The position numbers and the translations under genes were made by a program. Source: Bacillus mesophilus (lineage in GTDB: Bacteria > Bacillota > Bacilli > Bacillales > SA4). From it: a stretch of 64,000 nucleotides of DNA. A model generated the notes under the pieces. It was not told the origin of the DNA. It saw only the letters and a program-made list of their open reading frames with translations, and ran no database searches. Below, piece by piece: positions 17,763-25,610 of this stretch. The DNA lies in contig NZ_JAAIWM010000006.1 in the NCBI RefSeq assembly GCF_011008845.1, positions 112,832-176,831 on the forward strand, given 5' to 3'. Position 1 is the first letter of the stretch; each line of letters opens with the position of its first letter.

Positions 17763-17897
17763 TTACTTATCGAGGGTTTGTTCATTTAAAAAGGATTGGA
17801 TCTCCAGAACACTTAATCCCATATCCAAGGCAGCCAAAATTAGGTCAATCCACTCTTGGTCAAGCTTTTCTAAACCTTTTGATAGATCTGTAATCAT
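17763..17897 (-). CDS. sinI: SinI-family antirepressor (second copy, sinIR operon)
   Basis: A 44-residue protein with the SinI core KLDQEWIDLILAALDMGLS and a short end. AGGAGG is placed 7 bases upstream of the ATG. It sits directly before sinR, the arrangement of the B. subtilis sinIR operon. Its leader, only 31 nt from aptamer end to start codon, is a c-di-GMP riboswitch, so its translation or transcription should respond to that nucleotide. Confidence 0.9.
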   Translation of the reverse strand: MITDLSKGLEKLDQEWIDLILAALDMGLSVLEIQSFLNEQTLDK

Positions 17898-17928
17898 AAT
17901 ATCCTCCTAAAATACGAATTGTATTTCA

Positions 17929-18010
17929 GGCAGACCAGCCGTCATCATTAGAATAAAAAATCCAACCTTAGACCCGTGACTTTGCGTCCCTATTTTTCAA
18001 CAGGTTTGCC
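17929..18010 (-). promoter_or_regulatory. Class I c-di-GMP riboswitch (GEMM) in front of sinI-sinR
   Basis: On the minus strand the order is GGCAAACC, a hairpin CCTGTT-GAAA-AATAGG with the conserved GAAA tetraloop, GGGACGCAAAG, CACGGGTCTAAGG, then GACGGCTGG and GGTCTGCC closing P1 (GGCAaACC with GGTcTGCC). These are the landmarks of the GEMM-I aptamer. No intrinsic terminator follows; a 10-bp hairpin that covers part of the sinI Shine-Dalgarno does. Confidence 0.92.
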
Positions 18011-18523
18011 TTTTTCTGAATGATTATATGTCTAGTTATGTGTGCATATAACTTTAAGTGTAGAAAAAATATTACGTATGTACTATATAAGTAAATTATA
18101 TGGAAGTAATTAGAAACATAGTGTTGAAGCCTGTCGAATACGAAAGATTAAAAAACCAAATTATTTTACATTTTTTTCAATAAACCCAGAGGAACTAAGT
18201 AGAATTCGGTAATATTCAGCGATTAATAAGCGATAATAGAATAAAACCTTTATATTTCTATTTGAATAGATAAATCTATCAGTAAAAATATGTAAGTAAA
18301 CAATAGATTTTGTCGAGAACTTTTTCGTGAAAATAGGTTTAAAGACTTAACTTTTTGTTAAAAAGTATTAGTTTTATCGTCAATATATAGTGTTAAAGGT
18401 ATACGTCCTTCTACTAGATAGGTAAATGGGCTGATAAAAGCCATATTTATTTAATATTTTAGGGTTTGCCGATAGAAAAAGGACCCCTATTTTGATGGCA
18501 TAGAGATCCTCGAATCTATTCTA
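18011..18523 (-). promoter_or_regulatory. sinI promoter region with Spo0A-box-like sites
   Basis: A minus-strand TATAAT at 18023-18028 would start transcription right at the riboswitch. No good -35 is visible, as expected for an activated promoter. TTTGTCGAG at 18309-18317 matches the Spo0A box (TTTGTCRAA) at 8 of 9 and CCTGTCGAA at 18130-18138 at 7 of 9. In B. subtilis sinI is Spo0A-activated. No gene is seen in this stretch. Confidence 0.5.
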
Positions 18524-19777
18524 TTAACTATTTAGGTTAGTAGATGGAAATATCAGGGTAAATACAGTTCCTTTACCTACTTCACTTTTTACGGAAATAG
18601 TTCCTCTCATTGTTTCAATAATGCGGTAAACAACCATCATACCAAGCCCTGTACCTTTTACCTTAGTTGAAAAATAGGGTTCACCTAGTCTAGCCATTTG
18701 GGTAGATGTCATTCCACTGCCATGATCCTCAATTTTGATAATGACTGAGTCTTCATCTCTAAGTACAGTAATAAACAAACAGCCACCAGTAGCCATGGAT
18801 TCTATACTGTTCTTCAGGATATTAATTAGGCACTGCTGAAATTTAGTCTTTTCACCAATAATCCATCCATCCATCATACTCACATTTATTTGCACATTTG
18901 CATTATTAGCTAGTGGAGTTAAGATTGAGACCACATTTATGATTTCATTTTGAATATTTAAGTTCTCATTTTGTTCCAGAGCTGGCCTTGCAAATGTGAG
19001 ATAGTCCCGTATAATCCTTTCGGCTTGATCAAGCTCTTGAATCGCTATTTCGGAATAGGATTTCCTTTGCTCATCTGTAATCTTAGGTTGCTTTAAAAGC
19101 TGTAAAAACCCCCGGGAAGAAGTAAGGGGATTTCTAATTTCATGTGAAATAGATGCTGCTAGATGGCTGACCACATTCATTTTTTCGGCACGCTGAAGGT
19201 GATTTAAAATTAGGAAATGATTATGTGATAGTTCGAGTGTGTATACGATAATTGCAGTTCCGAAAGATATGGCTAATAGAAATAATAAGCTAGTTGTCCA
19301 AGAAAACGAAAAAATATGTAGCTTCCATAATATTAATCCCATTAATAGGGAGCTTAAGGTTGTTGCAGTAATCAACTTTAATCGAAGTCTCATTTTTAAA
19401 TACATGGGTGAAAAATAGTAAAAGAATATAGTAAATGAAATACCTATAAACACTAGATTGATAGGAAATGTTTTACTAGTAAATAAAATGAGCAAGATAG
19501 AGCTTACTAGTAAAGAGATATATCCTAACCAACCTCCGTATAAACCGGCAATGATGATAGGAATTAAACCAAGATCAATGATGGTTCCATTTGTTTGTTG
19601 CATCGGGAAAAAATAACATAGAATGACTCCAAGTATACAAATACTGACAAGCAGTTGCTTTTGGAAATTCGAATAAGGTTTATATCTCGAAGTAATATTA
19701 ACATTTACAATGTAAATGAAAAGAAGACTTATGAATAGGAACAGATTCACAATTAAATCCTTTGCGATGACTGACAA
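18524..19777 (-). CDS. kinB: KinB-like sporulation sensor histidine kinase
   Basis: A 417-residue kinase. The N-terminal half is a 5TMR-LYT type membrane region with six hydrophobic helices (to about residue 190) and no large external sensor, as in KinB. Then come HisKA with His in AASISHEIRNPLTSSRGF (about 220) and HATPase with NILKNSIESM and GTGLGMMVVYRI. KinB-type kinases feed the Spo0F-Spo0B-Spo0A phosphorelay. I prefer a TTG start at 19777 because GGGAGG lies 7 bases upstream; the frame extends 37 codons further. B. subtilis KinB is about 428 residues, similar. Placement beside sinIR links both arms of Spo0A-controlled development. Confidence 0.85.
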   Translation of the reverse strand: MSVIAKDLIVNLFLFISLLFIYIVNVNITSRYKPYSNFQKQLLVSICILGVILCYFFPMQQTNGTIIDLGLIPIIIAGLYGGWLGYISLLVSSILLILFTSKTFPINLVFIGISFTIFFYYFSPMYLKMRLRLKLITATTLSSLLMGLILWKLHIFSFSWTTSLLFLLAISFGTAIIVYTLELSHNHFLILNHLQRAEKMNVVSHLAASISHEIRNPLTSSRGFLQLLKQPKITDEQRKSYSEIAIQELDQAERIIRDYLTFARPALEQNENLNIQNEIINVVSILTPLANNANVQINVSMMDGWIIGEKTKFQQCLINILKNSIESMATGGCLFITVLRDEDSVIIKIEDHGSGMTSTQMARLGEPYFSTKVKGTGLGMMVVYRIIETMRGTISVKSEVGKGTVFTLIFPSTNLNS

Positions 19778-20058
19778 AGTAAGTCCTCCCTTTTTTAGAG
19801 ACTCTATTTGTACAATTGTTGATTGAATACGGTAGTTCAAGGGCTCGATACCGAACCTATAAAAACAACAATGTGTGGAAATGAGCACTCTTAAATAAAG
19901 CTATAAGAAAATTCTATCAAATGTGGATAATTTTACAATACTTAAAATAATCTGAAGATGATCGTTTTAATTAAAATGTGTTATACCCACTAATACATGA
20001 GATTTTTTTCACATGTAGAGGGTATATTAATCATTAAAAAAGCAGGAGTCTTTCTTCT

Positions 20059-20787
20059 ATGATACAAGCAATATTATGGGGTGGATTAGCGGGATCCTCT
20101 CTAGTATTAGGAGCAATTCTAGGGATATATAAAAATATACCTAATAAGGTGTCAGCCTTTATTATGGCTTATGGAACAGGGGTACTAATAGGTGCAGCTA
20201 CGTTTGAGCTATTAACGGATGCTGTTAGAGATGGAGGAATACTATACCCTTCGATAGGTTTTTTACTAGGAGCCCTTGCATTTATTATAGCTGAGCTATT
20301 GATTATGCGAAAGGGTGGACACGAACGGAAGCGATCAAAGGTTAGTCCAGCGGGTCATTCAGGATTAGCCATTTTTATAGGGTCCATAATGGATGCCATC
20401 CCTGAGTCCACGATTATTGGCGTTAGCCTTCTAGAGGGTCATTCTGTCAGCTGGGTGATTATAATCGCTATATTTGTAAGTAATTTTCCTGAGGGGTTAT
20501 CTAGTAGCATTGGAATGAAAAAAGACGGATATTCCAAAAAGAAGATCCTTTCTTTATGGTTAATTGTAATGCTTTTATCATCAGTAAGTTCTTTACTCGG
20601 CTATGTATTAATTGATGTTTCCTCACTGATTTTAATTACAACGATTGGTGCTTTTGCAGCTGGAGGTATATTCGCAATGGTATCCTCAACTATGCTGCCT
20701 GAAGCATTTGAAGAGGGAGGACCTTTGGTTGGCTTTATTTCTGCATTAGGGCTTCTAACCGCATTAATTTTAACTTATTATGGATAA
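20059..20787 (+). CDS. ZIP-family divalent metal transporter
   Basis: A 242-residue protein with about eight helices. Helix 4 and 5 motifs are visible: SIMDAIPESTIIGVSL and SNFPEGLSSSIGM, which provide the metal-binding N/D-x-PE-G residues of ZIP transporters. It likely imports zinc or a similar divalent ion. The usual His-rich loop is reduced to a short HERKRSK stretch. AGCAGGAG precedes the ATG. Confidence 0.85.
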   Translation: MIQAILWGGLAGSSLVLGAILGIYKNIPNKVSAFIMAYGTGVLIGAATFELLTDAVRDGGILYPSIGFLLGALAFIIAELLIMRKGGHERKRSKVSPAGHSGLAIFIGSIMDAIPESTIIGVSLLEGHSVSWVIIIAIFVSNFPEGLSSSIGMKKDGYSKKKILSLWLIVMLLSSVSSLLGYVLIDVSSLILITTIGAFAAGGIFAMVSSTMLPEAFEEGGPLVGFISALGLLTALILTYYG

Positions 20788-20822
20788 CTTCAACCAACAC
20801 TAAGGTTAAGGTTGGTTGAAGT
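20787..20822. terminator. Bidirectional terminator
   Basis: A perfect 12-bp stem ACTTCAACCAAC/GTTGGTTGAAGT with a 12-nt loop lies between the converging ZIP and proline-rich genes. Confidence 0.8.
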
Positions 20823-20840
20823 ATTTTACTATAAATCCCT

Positions 20841-21341
20841 CTAATAGTTTTGAGTGCCGTTTTTAGGTCCAGGAAGTGGCCCCTCGAAGTTCGGATAACC
20901 TGGAAAAGGACTCGGGTTGTTCGGTCCAGGAAGTGGCCCCTCGAAGTTTGGATAACCAGGGTAAGGACTCGGGTTGCTCGGTCCAGGAAGTGGCCCTTCA
21001 AAGTTTGGGTAACCAGGGTAAGGACTCGGGTTGCTCGGTCCAGGAAGTGGCCCTTCAAAGTTCGGGTAACCAGGGTAAGGATTAGGGTCCTTAGGTCCAG
21101 GAAGCGGGCCCTCGAAGTCTGGATATTCTAGGTAAGGATTTGAGTTCTTATACCCTGGGAGTGGTCCTCCAAAGTTCGGATAACCTGGATAAGGGCTCGG
21201 GTTGTTAGGTGGACCTGCAAAATTAGGAAAGTTAGGATATGAAGGCATCTGATATGGATTGAAAGTACCAGGATTCACTCCATTAAAATGATAATAGCTA
21301 GCGGGATTGCTGAGAAAAGGATTAAAATTTGTATGTCTCAT
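20841..21341 (-). CDS. Proline-rich protein with 19-residue tandem repeats
   Basis: A 166-residue protein with almost no charged residues. Residues about 45-160 are six copies of a 19-residue unit of the form NPSPYPGYPNFEGPLPGPS; at the DNA level the unit is 57 bp and the four 3'-most junctions recur exactly every 57 bp (20866, 20923, 20980, 21037). The N-terminus is Asn/Pro/Tyr rich with no signal peptide. AGGAGGTCAAC precedes the ATG. Such low-complexity proteins are found among spore-surface proteins, but no motif proves this. Confidence 0.8.
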   Translation of the reverse strand: MRHTNFNPFLSNPASYYHFNGVNPGTFNPYQMPSYPNFPNFAGPPNNPSPYPGYPNFGGPLPGYKNSNPYLEYPDFEGPLPGPKDPNPYPGYPNFEGPLPGPSNPSPYPGYPNFEGPLPGPSNPSPYPGYPNFEGPLPGPNNPSPFPGYPNFEGPLPGPKNGTQNY

Positions 21342-21450
21342 GTTGACCTCCTAAGAGTTAGTTCCTGATAGCCTATGTAAGGAGAAGCAATTTGTGAGGA
21401 TAGGACCGACTAAAAATAACCGAATGCCTAGGAAAAGAGGTTGTAAAAAA

Positions 21451-21481
21451 GGGTATGTGGAGCAATATAGTCCACATACCC
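21451..21481. terminator. Terminator hairpin
   Basis: A perfect 11-bp stem GGGTATGTGGA/TCCACATACCC with A run on its left (T run for the minus strand), just after the methyltransferase gene. Confidence 0.85.
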
Positions 21482-21489
21482 TTACCCAT

Positions 21490-22029
21490 TTATTCAGTTT
21501 TATCCGGTATTTTATATTTAAAGATCGGTGAGCGGAATAAGTCTCGGGCTTTCCACTTTTCAAGGGGTTCCCAGCCTGGAATCGAGAAGGTGTGTGTGTA
21601 TATTAAAGCATTGCTTTTAAGCTCACTATTAAATTTATCCTTTAATTTTTTCATTCCACGAGGGAATAAATAACAGACAATTAAATCAAAGGAGGATAAA
21701 TCAGCATGATAAAAATTCCTTCTTTCAATTGATAAATTGGGAGTAGGAGAGACTAACTGCCGAAGCTTCATAAACAAAAAAGGAATGAGTGAGTTCTCGT
21801 ATGCTACTACTTTAGCATTAGGGTGTTGTTTTGCAATGGGAAACACGAGTGTTCCCCAACCTGCTCCTAAGTCAACAACCTTGGTTGGAGTTTCATCTAG
21901 TAAAATTTTAAGAAGCTCCTTTTTTACTCTATAAGAGGTTGGGGTAGGGGAAATTCTATTCCTCATCGAAGTCAGTACGATTGAAAAAGTAGCTATTAAG
22001 GTCAGCATAAGAACGGTATATAGAATCAT
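21490..22029 (-). CDS. Membrane-anchored SAM-dependent methyltransferase-like protein
   Basis: A 179-residue protein with one N-terminal membrane helix (3-20) and a Rossmann methyltransferase core. Motif I is VVDLGAGWGTLVFPIA (about 51-66), followed by VVAYENS with the acidic ribose ligand and DLIVCYLFP. Class I methyltransferase of unknown substrate. The C-terminal part is shorter than usual, so activity is not certain. Confidence 0.75.
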   Translation of the reverse strand: MILYTVLMLTLIATFSIVLTSMRNRISPTPTSYRVKKELLKILLDETPTKVVDLGAGWGTLVFPIAKQHPNAKVVAYENSLIPFLFMKLRQLVSPTPNLSIERRNFYHADLSSFDLIVCYLFPRGMKKLKDKFNSELKSNALIYTHTFSIPGWEPLEKWKARDLFRSPIFKYKIPDKTE

Positions 22030-22413
22030 TTGTAAAACTCCTTTGTCAAAACAATAGATATGCTACAAAAAGTCATGTGATAGATCACATGACTTTATCA
22101 TTTTATCTTATTTAGTAGGATAAGTCGAACTGAGGCTAATTCAGCCTTATTACTTCATCAATGATCCTTTATTCTTTGCTTCATAAGTACTCATTATAAA
22201 TTTGCCCGTTCGGTATCGCAAGAAACCTTATACCAAAGAGAGTGTCCCATGCTACTCGCGTCAGTGCCCATAAAGTGTACGAATTAGACTAAAGTCGTAG
22301 CTGTTATTCCATCCTTTTTCTGAGGTGAGAATCAATCTGTATAACGATGGAATTGGACCCTGCCTTTTCTATACTGTAAATAGAAAGATTAGAGCTAAAG
22401 GAGAGGTTAAGTG
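22030..22413. other. Intergenic stretch with an isolated palindrome
   Basis: At 22069-22096 a perfect 13-bp inverted repeat (AAAGTCATGTGAT) is separated by 2 bases. No gene is seen between it and the SDR gene on either strand, so it could be a leftover terminator or an operator. The rest has no clear feature except the ribosome binding site AAAGGAGAGG. Confidence 0.45.
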
Positions 22414-23163
22414 ATGAATAAAGATAAACGTGTGGTCATGATTACTGGTGCAACAAAAGGGTTGGGAAAGGCATTAGCTTTTGCTTTTGCTAATGAGAAC
22501 TATCGGATTGCTATTTGTGCTCGAAATGAGGAGGAAGTGCACCTAGTAAAGACAGAACTCGAACAAAGGGGAGCTGAGGTGGTAGCGGTTAGGGCTGATG
22601 TAAGTAACGAAAAGGACGTAGATCGTTTTGTCTCTGTTGTTGAAAATGTCTTCGGGACCATTGATGTCCTAATCAATAACGCATCAATATTTGGACCTGG
22701 GCCATCGCTGCTACTCGATTTTAATCTTCAATCATTTGAAGAGGTACTTCGTGTGAATATAATTAATCCCTTCTTGGTCACAAAAAGGGTTCTCCCCGGG
22801 ATGTTAACAAGAAATACTGGTTCGATTATAAATGTGACTTCTGAAGCGGGGCGAACCGGCTTTGCAACTTGGGGGGCATATGGAATATCAAAGTTTGCTG
22901 TAGAAGGTATGACTCAAACTTGGGCAGATGAATTAAGTGACACAGGAGTTAGGATCAATATGGTGGATCCAGGAGAAATGGATACAGATATGCATGAAAT
23001 TGCTGTACCAGGATGTGATTATCCACTAGCAAAGCCAGAAGAAGTAGTAGATGTTTTCTTATATTTAGGTTCTGAAGAGTCTAATGAAATAAATGGTATA
23101 CGATTTGAAGCACATGATTTTAGTGACAGAAAGGGGAAAAGTGATGGCATTAACTCATTTTGA
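22414..23163 (+). CDS. Short-chain dehydrogenase/reductase
   Basis: A 249-residue classical SDR. TGATKGLG near residue 10 binds the nicotinamide cofactor, NNAS near 89 is the structural motif, and YGISK near 155 with the preceding Ser (NVTSEAG) gives the catalytic Ser-Tyr-Lys. The loop after strand 2 (CARNEEE) suggests NADP. The ATG at 22414 is 6 bases after GGAGAGG. Its last 20 bp overlap the QueA-like gene, so the pair is co-translated. The substrate is unknown. Confidence 0.88.
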   Translation: MNKDKRVVMITGATKGLGKALAFAFANENYRIAICARNEEEVHLVKTELEQRGAEVVAVRADVSNEKDVDRFVSVVENVFGTIDVLINNASIFGPGPSLLLDFNLQSFEEVLRVNIINPFLVTKRVLPGMLTRNTGSIINVTSEAGRTGFATWGAYGISKFAVEGMTQTWADELSDTGVRINMVDPGEMDTDMHEIAVPGCDYPLAKPEEVVDVFLYLGSEESNEINGIRFEAHDFSDRKGKSDGINSF

Positions 23164-24172
23164 AGTACCAAACCATCTAAATGCGCATCAGCCGATCGAA
23201 TTTATTGGGAAGAATCGAGATGAAGTGAAGCTTATGATATTAGACCGTTTTACAGCTAGAACTTTTCATGGTGAATTTCAAGATTTAGGTGAGTTTTTAG
23301 AAACTGGTGATGTGCTTGTGTTAAATAATAGTCGTACAATCCCTGCTGTGTTAAAAGGCAAACAAGGTAATCGTGATATTGAGATCCGCTTATCAAGGAA
23401 AGTAAATGAGCTCCAATGGGAGGCTCTACTAACTGGTGGACCCTATACGGGCCAGAATTTATTATTACCAGATAATGTGAAGGCAAAAATAATCGGCAAC
23501 GGTAGTGAAAATCCATTAGTAATTCTTCAGTTTTCGGTGAGTGGGCAAGATTTTTATAACTTTTTATATGAGTATGGAGAGCCGATTCGATATGAGTATA
23601 TTAAGCAACCATGGTCGTTAGACTCCTATCAGACTGTTTATTCTTCAGTACCTGGTTCCGTTGAAATGCCTTCAGCAGGTCGAGCCTTTTCTTGGAGGTT
23701 ATTAAACGAGTTAAGAAATAAGGGGGTTGAACTAGCTTTTGTACAGCTTCATGCAGGATTAAGCTATTATGGTCACGATCAGTGGCCAGATCCAAGCAAG
23801 CATCCTGAACGTTTTCATATTCCAACAGAGGCAGCAGATAAGATTAATAGGGCAAAGCGTAATGGAAAGCGCGTTATTGCAGTTGGAACTACAGTCGTAC
23901 GAACACTTGAAACGGCTGGAGATGATCGAGGGTATGTGAGTGAAGGTTCTGGAGTAACCCACTTATATATTCATAAGGAAACAAATATCAAAGTAGTAGA
24001 CGGACTATTAACTGGACTTCATGAACCGGAGGCAAGTCATCTAGACTTATTAAGTGCCTTTGTGGATAGGGAAATGCTTTTCAAGGCATATCACCATGCG
24101 ATTGATAGAGGGTACCTGTGGCATGAGTTTGGAGACATGAACCTGATCCTTTCTATGAGGAATCAGAATTGA
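23144..24172 (+). CDS. QueA-family protein (diverged paralogue)
   Basis: A 342-residue member of the S-adenosylmethionine:tRNA ribosyltransferase-isomerase family, which makes epoxyqueuosine in tRNA. Family features are DVLVLNNSRTIPAVLKG, the internal VQLHAGLSYYG, VGTTVVRTLETAG and DGLLTGLHEPEASHL. It differs from the usual QueA in many conserved blocks: PSAGRAFS instead of PTAGLHF and LHAGL instead of LHVGLGTF. It lies in an operon with an SDR and a VOC gene, not with tgt or ruvB, so it is probably an additional paralogue whose substrate may differ. AAAGGGGA precedes ATG 23144. Confidence 0.82.
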   Translation: MALTHFEVPNHLNAHQPIEFIGKNRDEVKLMILDRFTARTFHGEFQDLGEFLETGDVLVLNNSRTIPAVLKGKQGNRDIEIRLSRKVNELQWEALLTGGPYTGQNLLLPDNVKAKIIGNGSENPLVILQFSVSGQDFYNFLYEYGEPIRYEYIKQPWSLDSYQTVYSSVPGSVEMPSAGRAFSWRLLNELRNKGVELAFVQLHAGLSYYGHDQWPDPSKHPERFHIPTEAADKINRAKRNGKRVIAVGTTVVRTLETAGDDRGYVSEGSGVTHLYIHKETNIKVVDGLLTGLHEPEASHLDLLSAFVDREMLFKAYHHAIDRGYLWHEFGDMNLILSMRNQN

Positions 24173-24519
24173 AAATGCATCATATTGGCTTGTATACTAA
24201 TAATTTGAGTGAAACGGAATCCTTTTATGAAACAATGTTTGGATTTAGATTAGATCGCAGAATCCAAATATTTGGGGAAATCATCACTTTTATGAAACAT
24301 GAGGAAATATGTATTGAACTCCTAAAATCTGATTCAATCGACTTTAACGGAGAAAGTATCCACTTTGCCTGGAGTGTTGAATCTTTAAAGGACACGATGA
24401 AGGAATTAGAGAAAAAGGGTCTGAATCCAATTGAAGGACCTTATCATCTGAAGAATGGTTGGAAAACAGCATTCTATCAAGGGCCGACCCATGAAATAAT
24501 TGAGCTAATAGAGTCATGA
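24169..24519 (+). CDS. VOC (glyoxalase/bleomycin resistance) family protein
   Basis: A 116-residue protein with two beta-alpha-beta-beta-beta modules. His at position 5-6 (MHHIGLYT), Glu in ICIELLKS, and Glu in HEIIELIES are the positions that bind metal in this superfamily. The TTG at 24169 overlaps the QueA-like stop codon and is 8 bases after GAGG; ATG 24175 is an alternative. It is the third gene of the SDR-QueA-VOC unit. Confidence 0.8.
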   Translation: MKMHHIGLYTNNLSETESFYETMFGFRLDRRIQIFGEIITFMKHEEICIELLKSDSIDFNGESIHFAWSVESLKDTMKELEKKGLNPIEGPYHLKNGWKTAFYQGPTHEIIELIES

Positions 24520-24552
24520 AAACCGAGGAATCTTTACACTCTCTCGGTTTTT
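24519..24552 (+). terminator. Terminator of the SDR-QueA-VOC operon
   Basis: AAAACCGAG pairs with CTCGGTTTT around a 15-nt loop, with a T run. Confidence 0.8.
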
Positions 24553-24661
24553 GTCGAAAAGATTATTATGACATTCTAGTAACAGTTGGCTATCAAATGT
24601 TCAAATTTCATCAGGATATGGTAGAATGGTTGACGAGCCAATTGAAAGGAATGTGATAAGG

Positions 24662-25351
24662 ATGAAGAAACGTTTACTAACAGTGATGTTGGCGCTAGGA
24701 TGCCTTATGGTTTTAGGGGCATGTAATAGTGATGAGAAAGAAAATAAAGAAACAAAAGAGAGTACGGAAGAAAATAAAGTGATGGCAACTGTAAATGGGG
24801 AAGAAATTCTAAAATCAGATTATGATTTATTATTTCAGGATACGGCAGCCACTTATGCTCAGCAAGGTATGGATGTTAATACGTTAGATGAGGAAATGAA
24901 GAAACAATTAGAAACACAAATTTTAGATCAATTAATAAATACGGAGCTTTTGATACAACAGGCAAATACCGAAGGATTTAAGCCAGAAGAAGGCGAGGTA
25001 AATGATAGTCTTGAAGAAATGAAAGCTCAGTTTGAAGATGAGGAAAAGTTTAAACAAGCGTTAGAAGAAAATAATTTAACTGAAGCAAGTCTAAAAGAGC
25101 GAATTGTATCAGAATTACAAATCACTTCTTACTTAGAGTCTGCTGTAGGTGAGATTAAAGTAACAGATGAAGAAATCACAGCCGTATATGATCAATACAA
25201 GCAAGCGATGGAATCACAAGAACAAGAGGTTCAAGAGCTAGAAACAATTAAAGCTCAACTTGAAGAACAAGCAACTATGCAGAAGAGACAAGAGAAAATT
25301 AGTGAAATTATAGAGCAGCTTCGAAACGACAATGAAATCGTTGTTCTATAA
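24662..25351 (+). CDS. SurA N-terminal domain lipoprotein (PrsA-like chaperone)
   Basis: A 229-residue lipoprotein with lipobox VLGAC (Cys21). The mature part starts with the ATVNGEEILKSDYDLLFQ pattern typical of SurA/PrsA N-terminal domains and is helical and Glu/Gln rich throughout. There is no parvulin isomerase domain, which in PrsA would follow, so this is a chaperone-type protein without visible catalytic part. It acts outside the membrane. The chosen ATG begins the signal peptide; a 12-codon extension is open upstream. Confidence 0.85.
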   Translation: MKKRLLTVMLALGCLMVLGACNSDEKENKETKESTEENKVMATVNGEEILKSDYDLLFQDTAATYAQQGMDVNTLDEEMKKQLETQILDQLINTELLIQQANTEGFKPEEGEVNDSLEEMKAQFEDEEKFKQALEENNLTEASLKERIVSELQITSYLESAVGEIKVTDEEITAVYDQYKQAMESQEQEVQELETIKAQLEEQATMQKRQEKISEIIEQLRNDNEIVVL

Positions 25352-25358
25352 TGACAGA

Positions 25359-25390
25359 AAATAGTCCTGTAAAGGGACTATTTTTTTATT
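25359..25390 (+). terminator. Terminator of the SurA-N lipoprotein gene
   Basis: AAATAGTCC pairs with GGACTATTT around 7 nt, followed by a long T run. The remaining 25391-25610 has no gene; CTGTCGAAA near 25577 resembles a Spo0A box. Confidence 0.85.
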
Positions 25391-25610
25391 TAGGCTAACA
25401 ATAAGGTTTAACACAGCTTTTATTTAAAACGTGAGCTTCATAGATCCATTAAAGGAATCATTCACTCTAATTTATTTAAACTAGTGGAACTTATAGCTAG
25501 ATCTACACCATATAATGAGATATAACAATAACAGGTGTATGTTGGAAAATATGGTGAATAAATTATTCTATGAATCTGTCGAAATATGTTAGAATATATC
25601 AGAAGGGTAG

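Noticed and set aside
17675-17893. A 72-codon plus-strand frame across the sinI-sinR junction
   Set aside because: It is antisense to sinI and the sinR leader; the minus-strand genes have strong ribosome binding sites and clear homology.
20850-21131. Open plus-strand frames opposite the proline-rich repeat gene
   Set aside because: They are mirror images of the 57-bp repeats, lack a ribosome binding site, and end with the repeats.
22200-22290. A possible tRNA or tmRNA-like remnant in the G+C-rich patch before the SDR gene
   Set aside because: No cloverleaf, no T-loop GGTTCGAATCC-like sequence and no CCA could be found.
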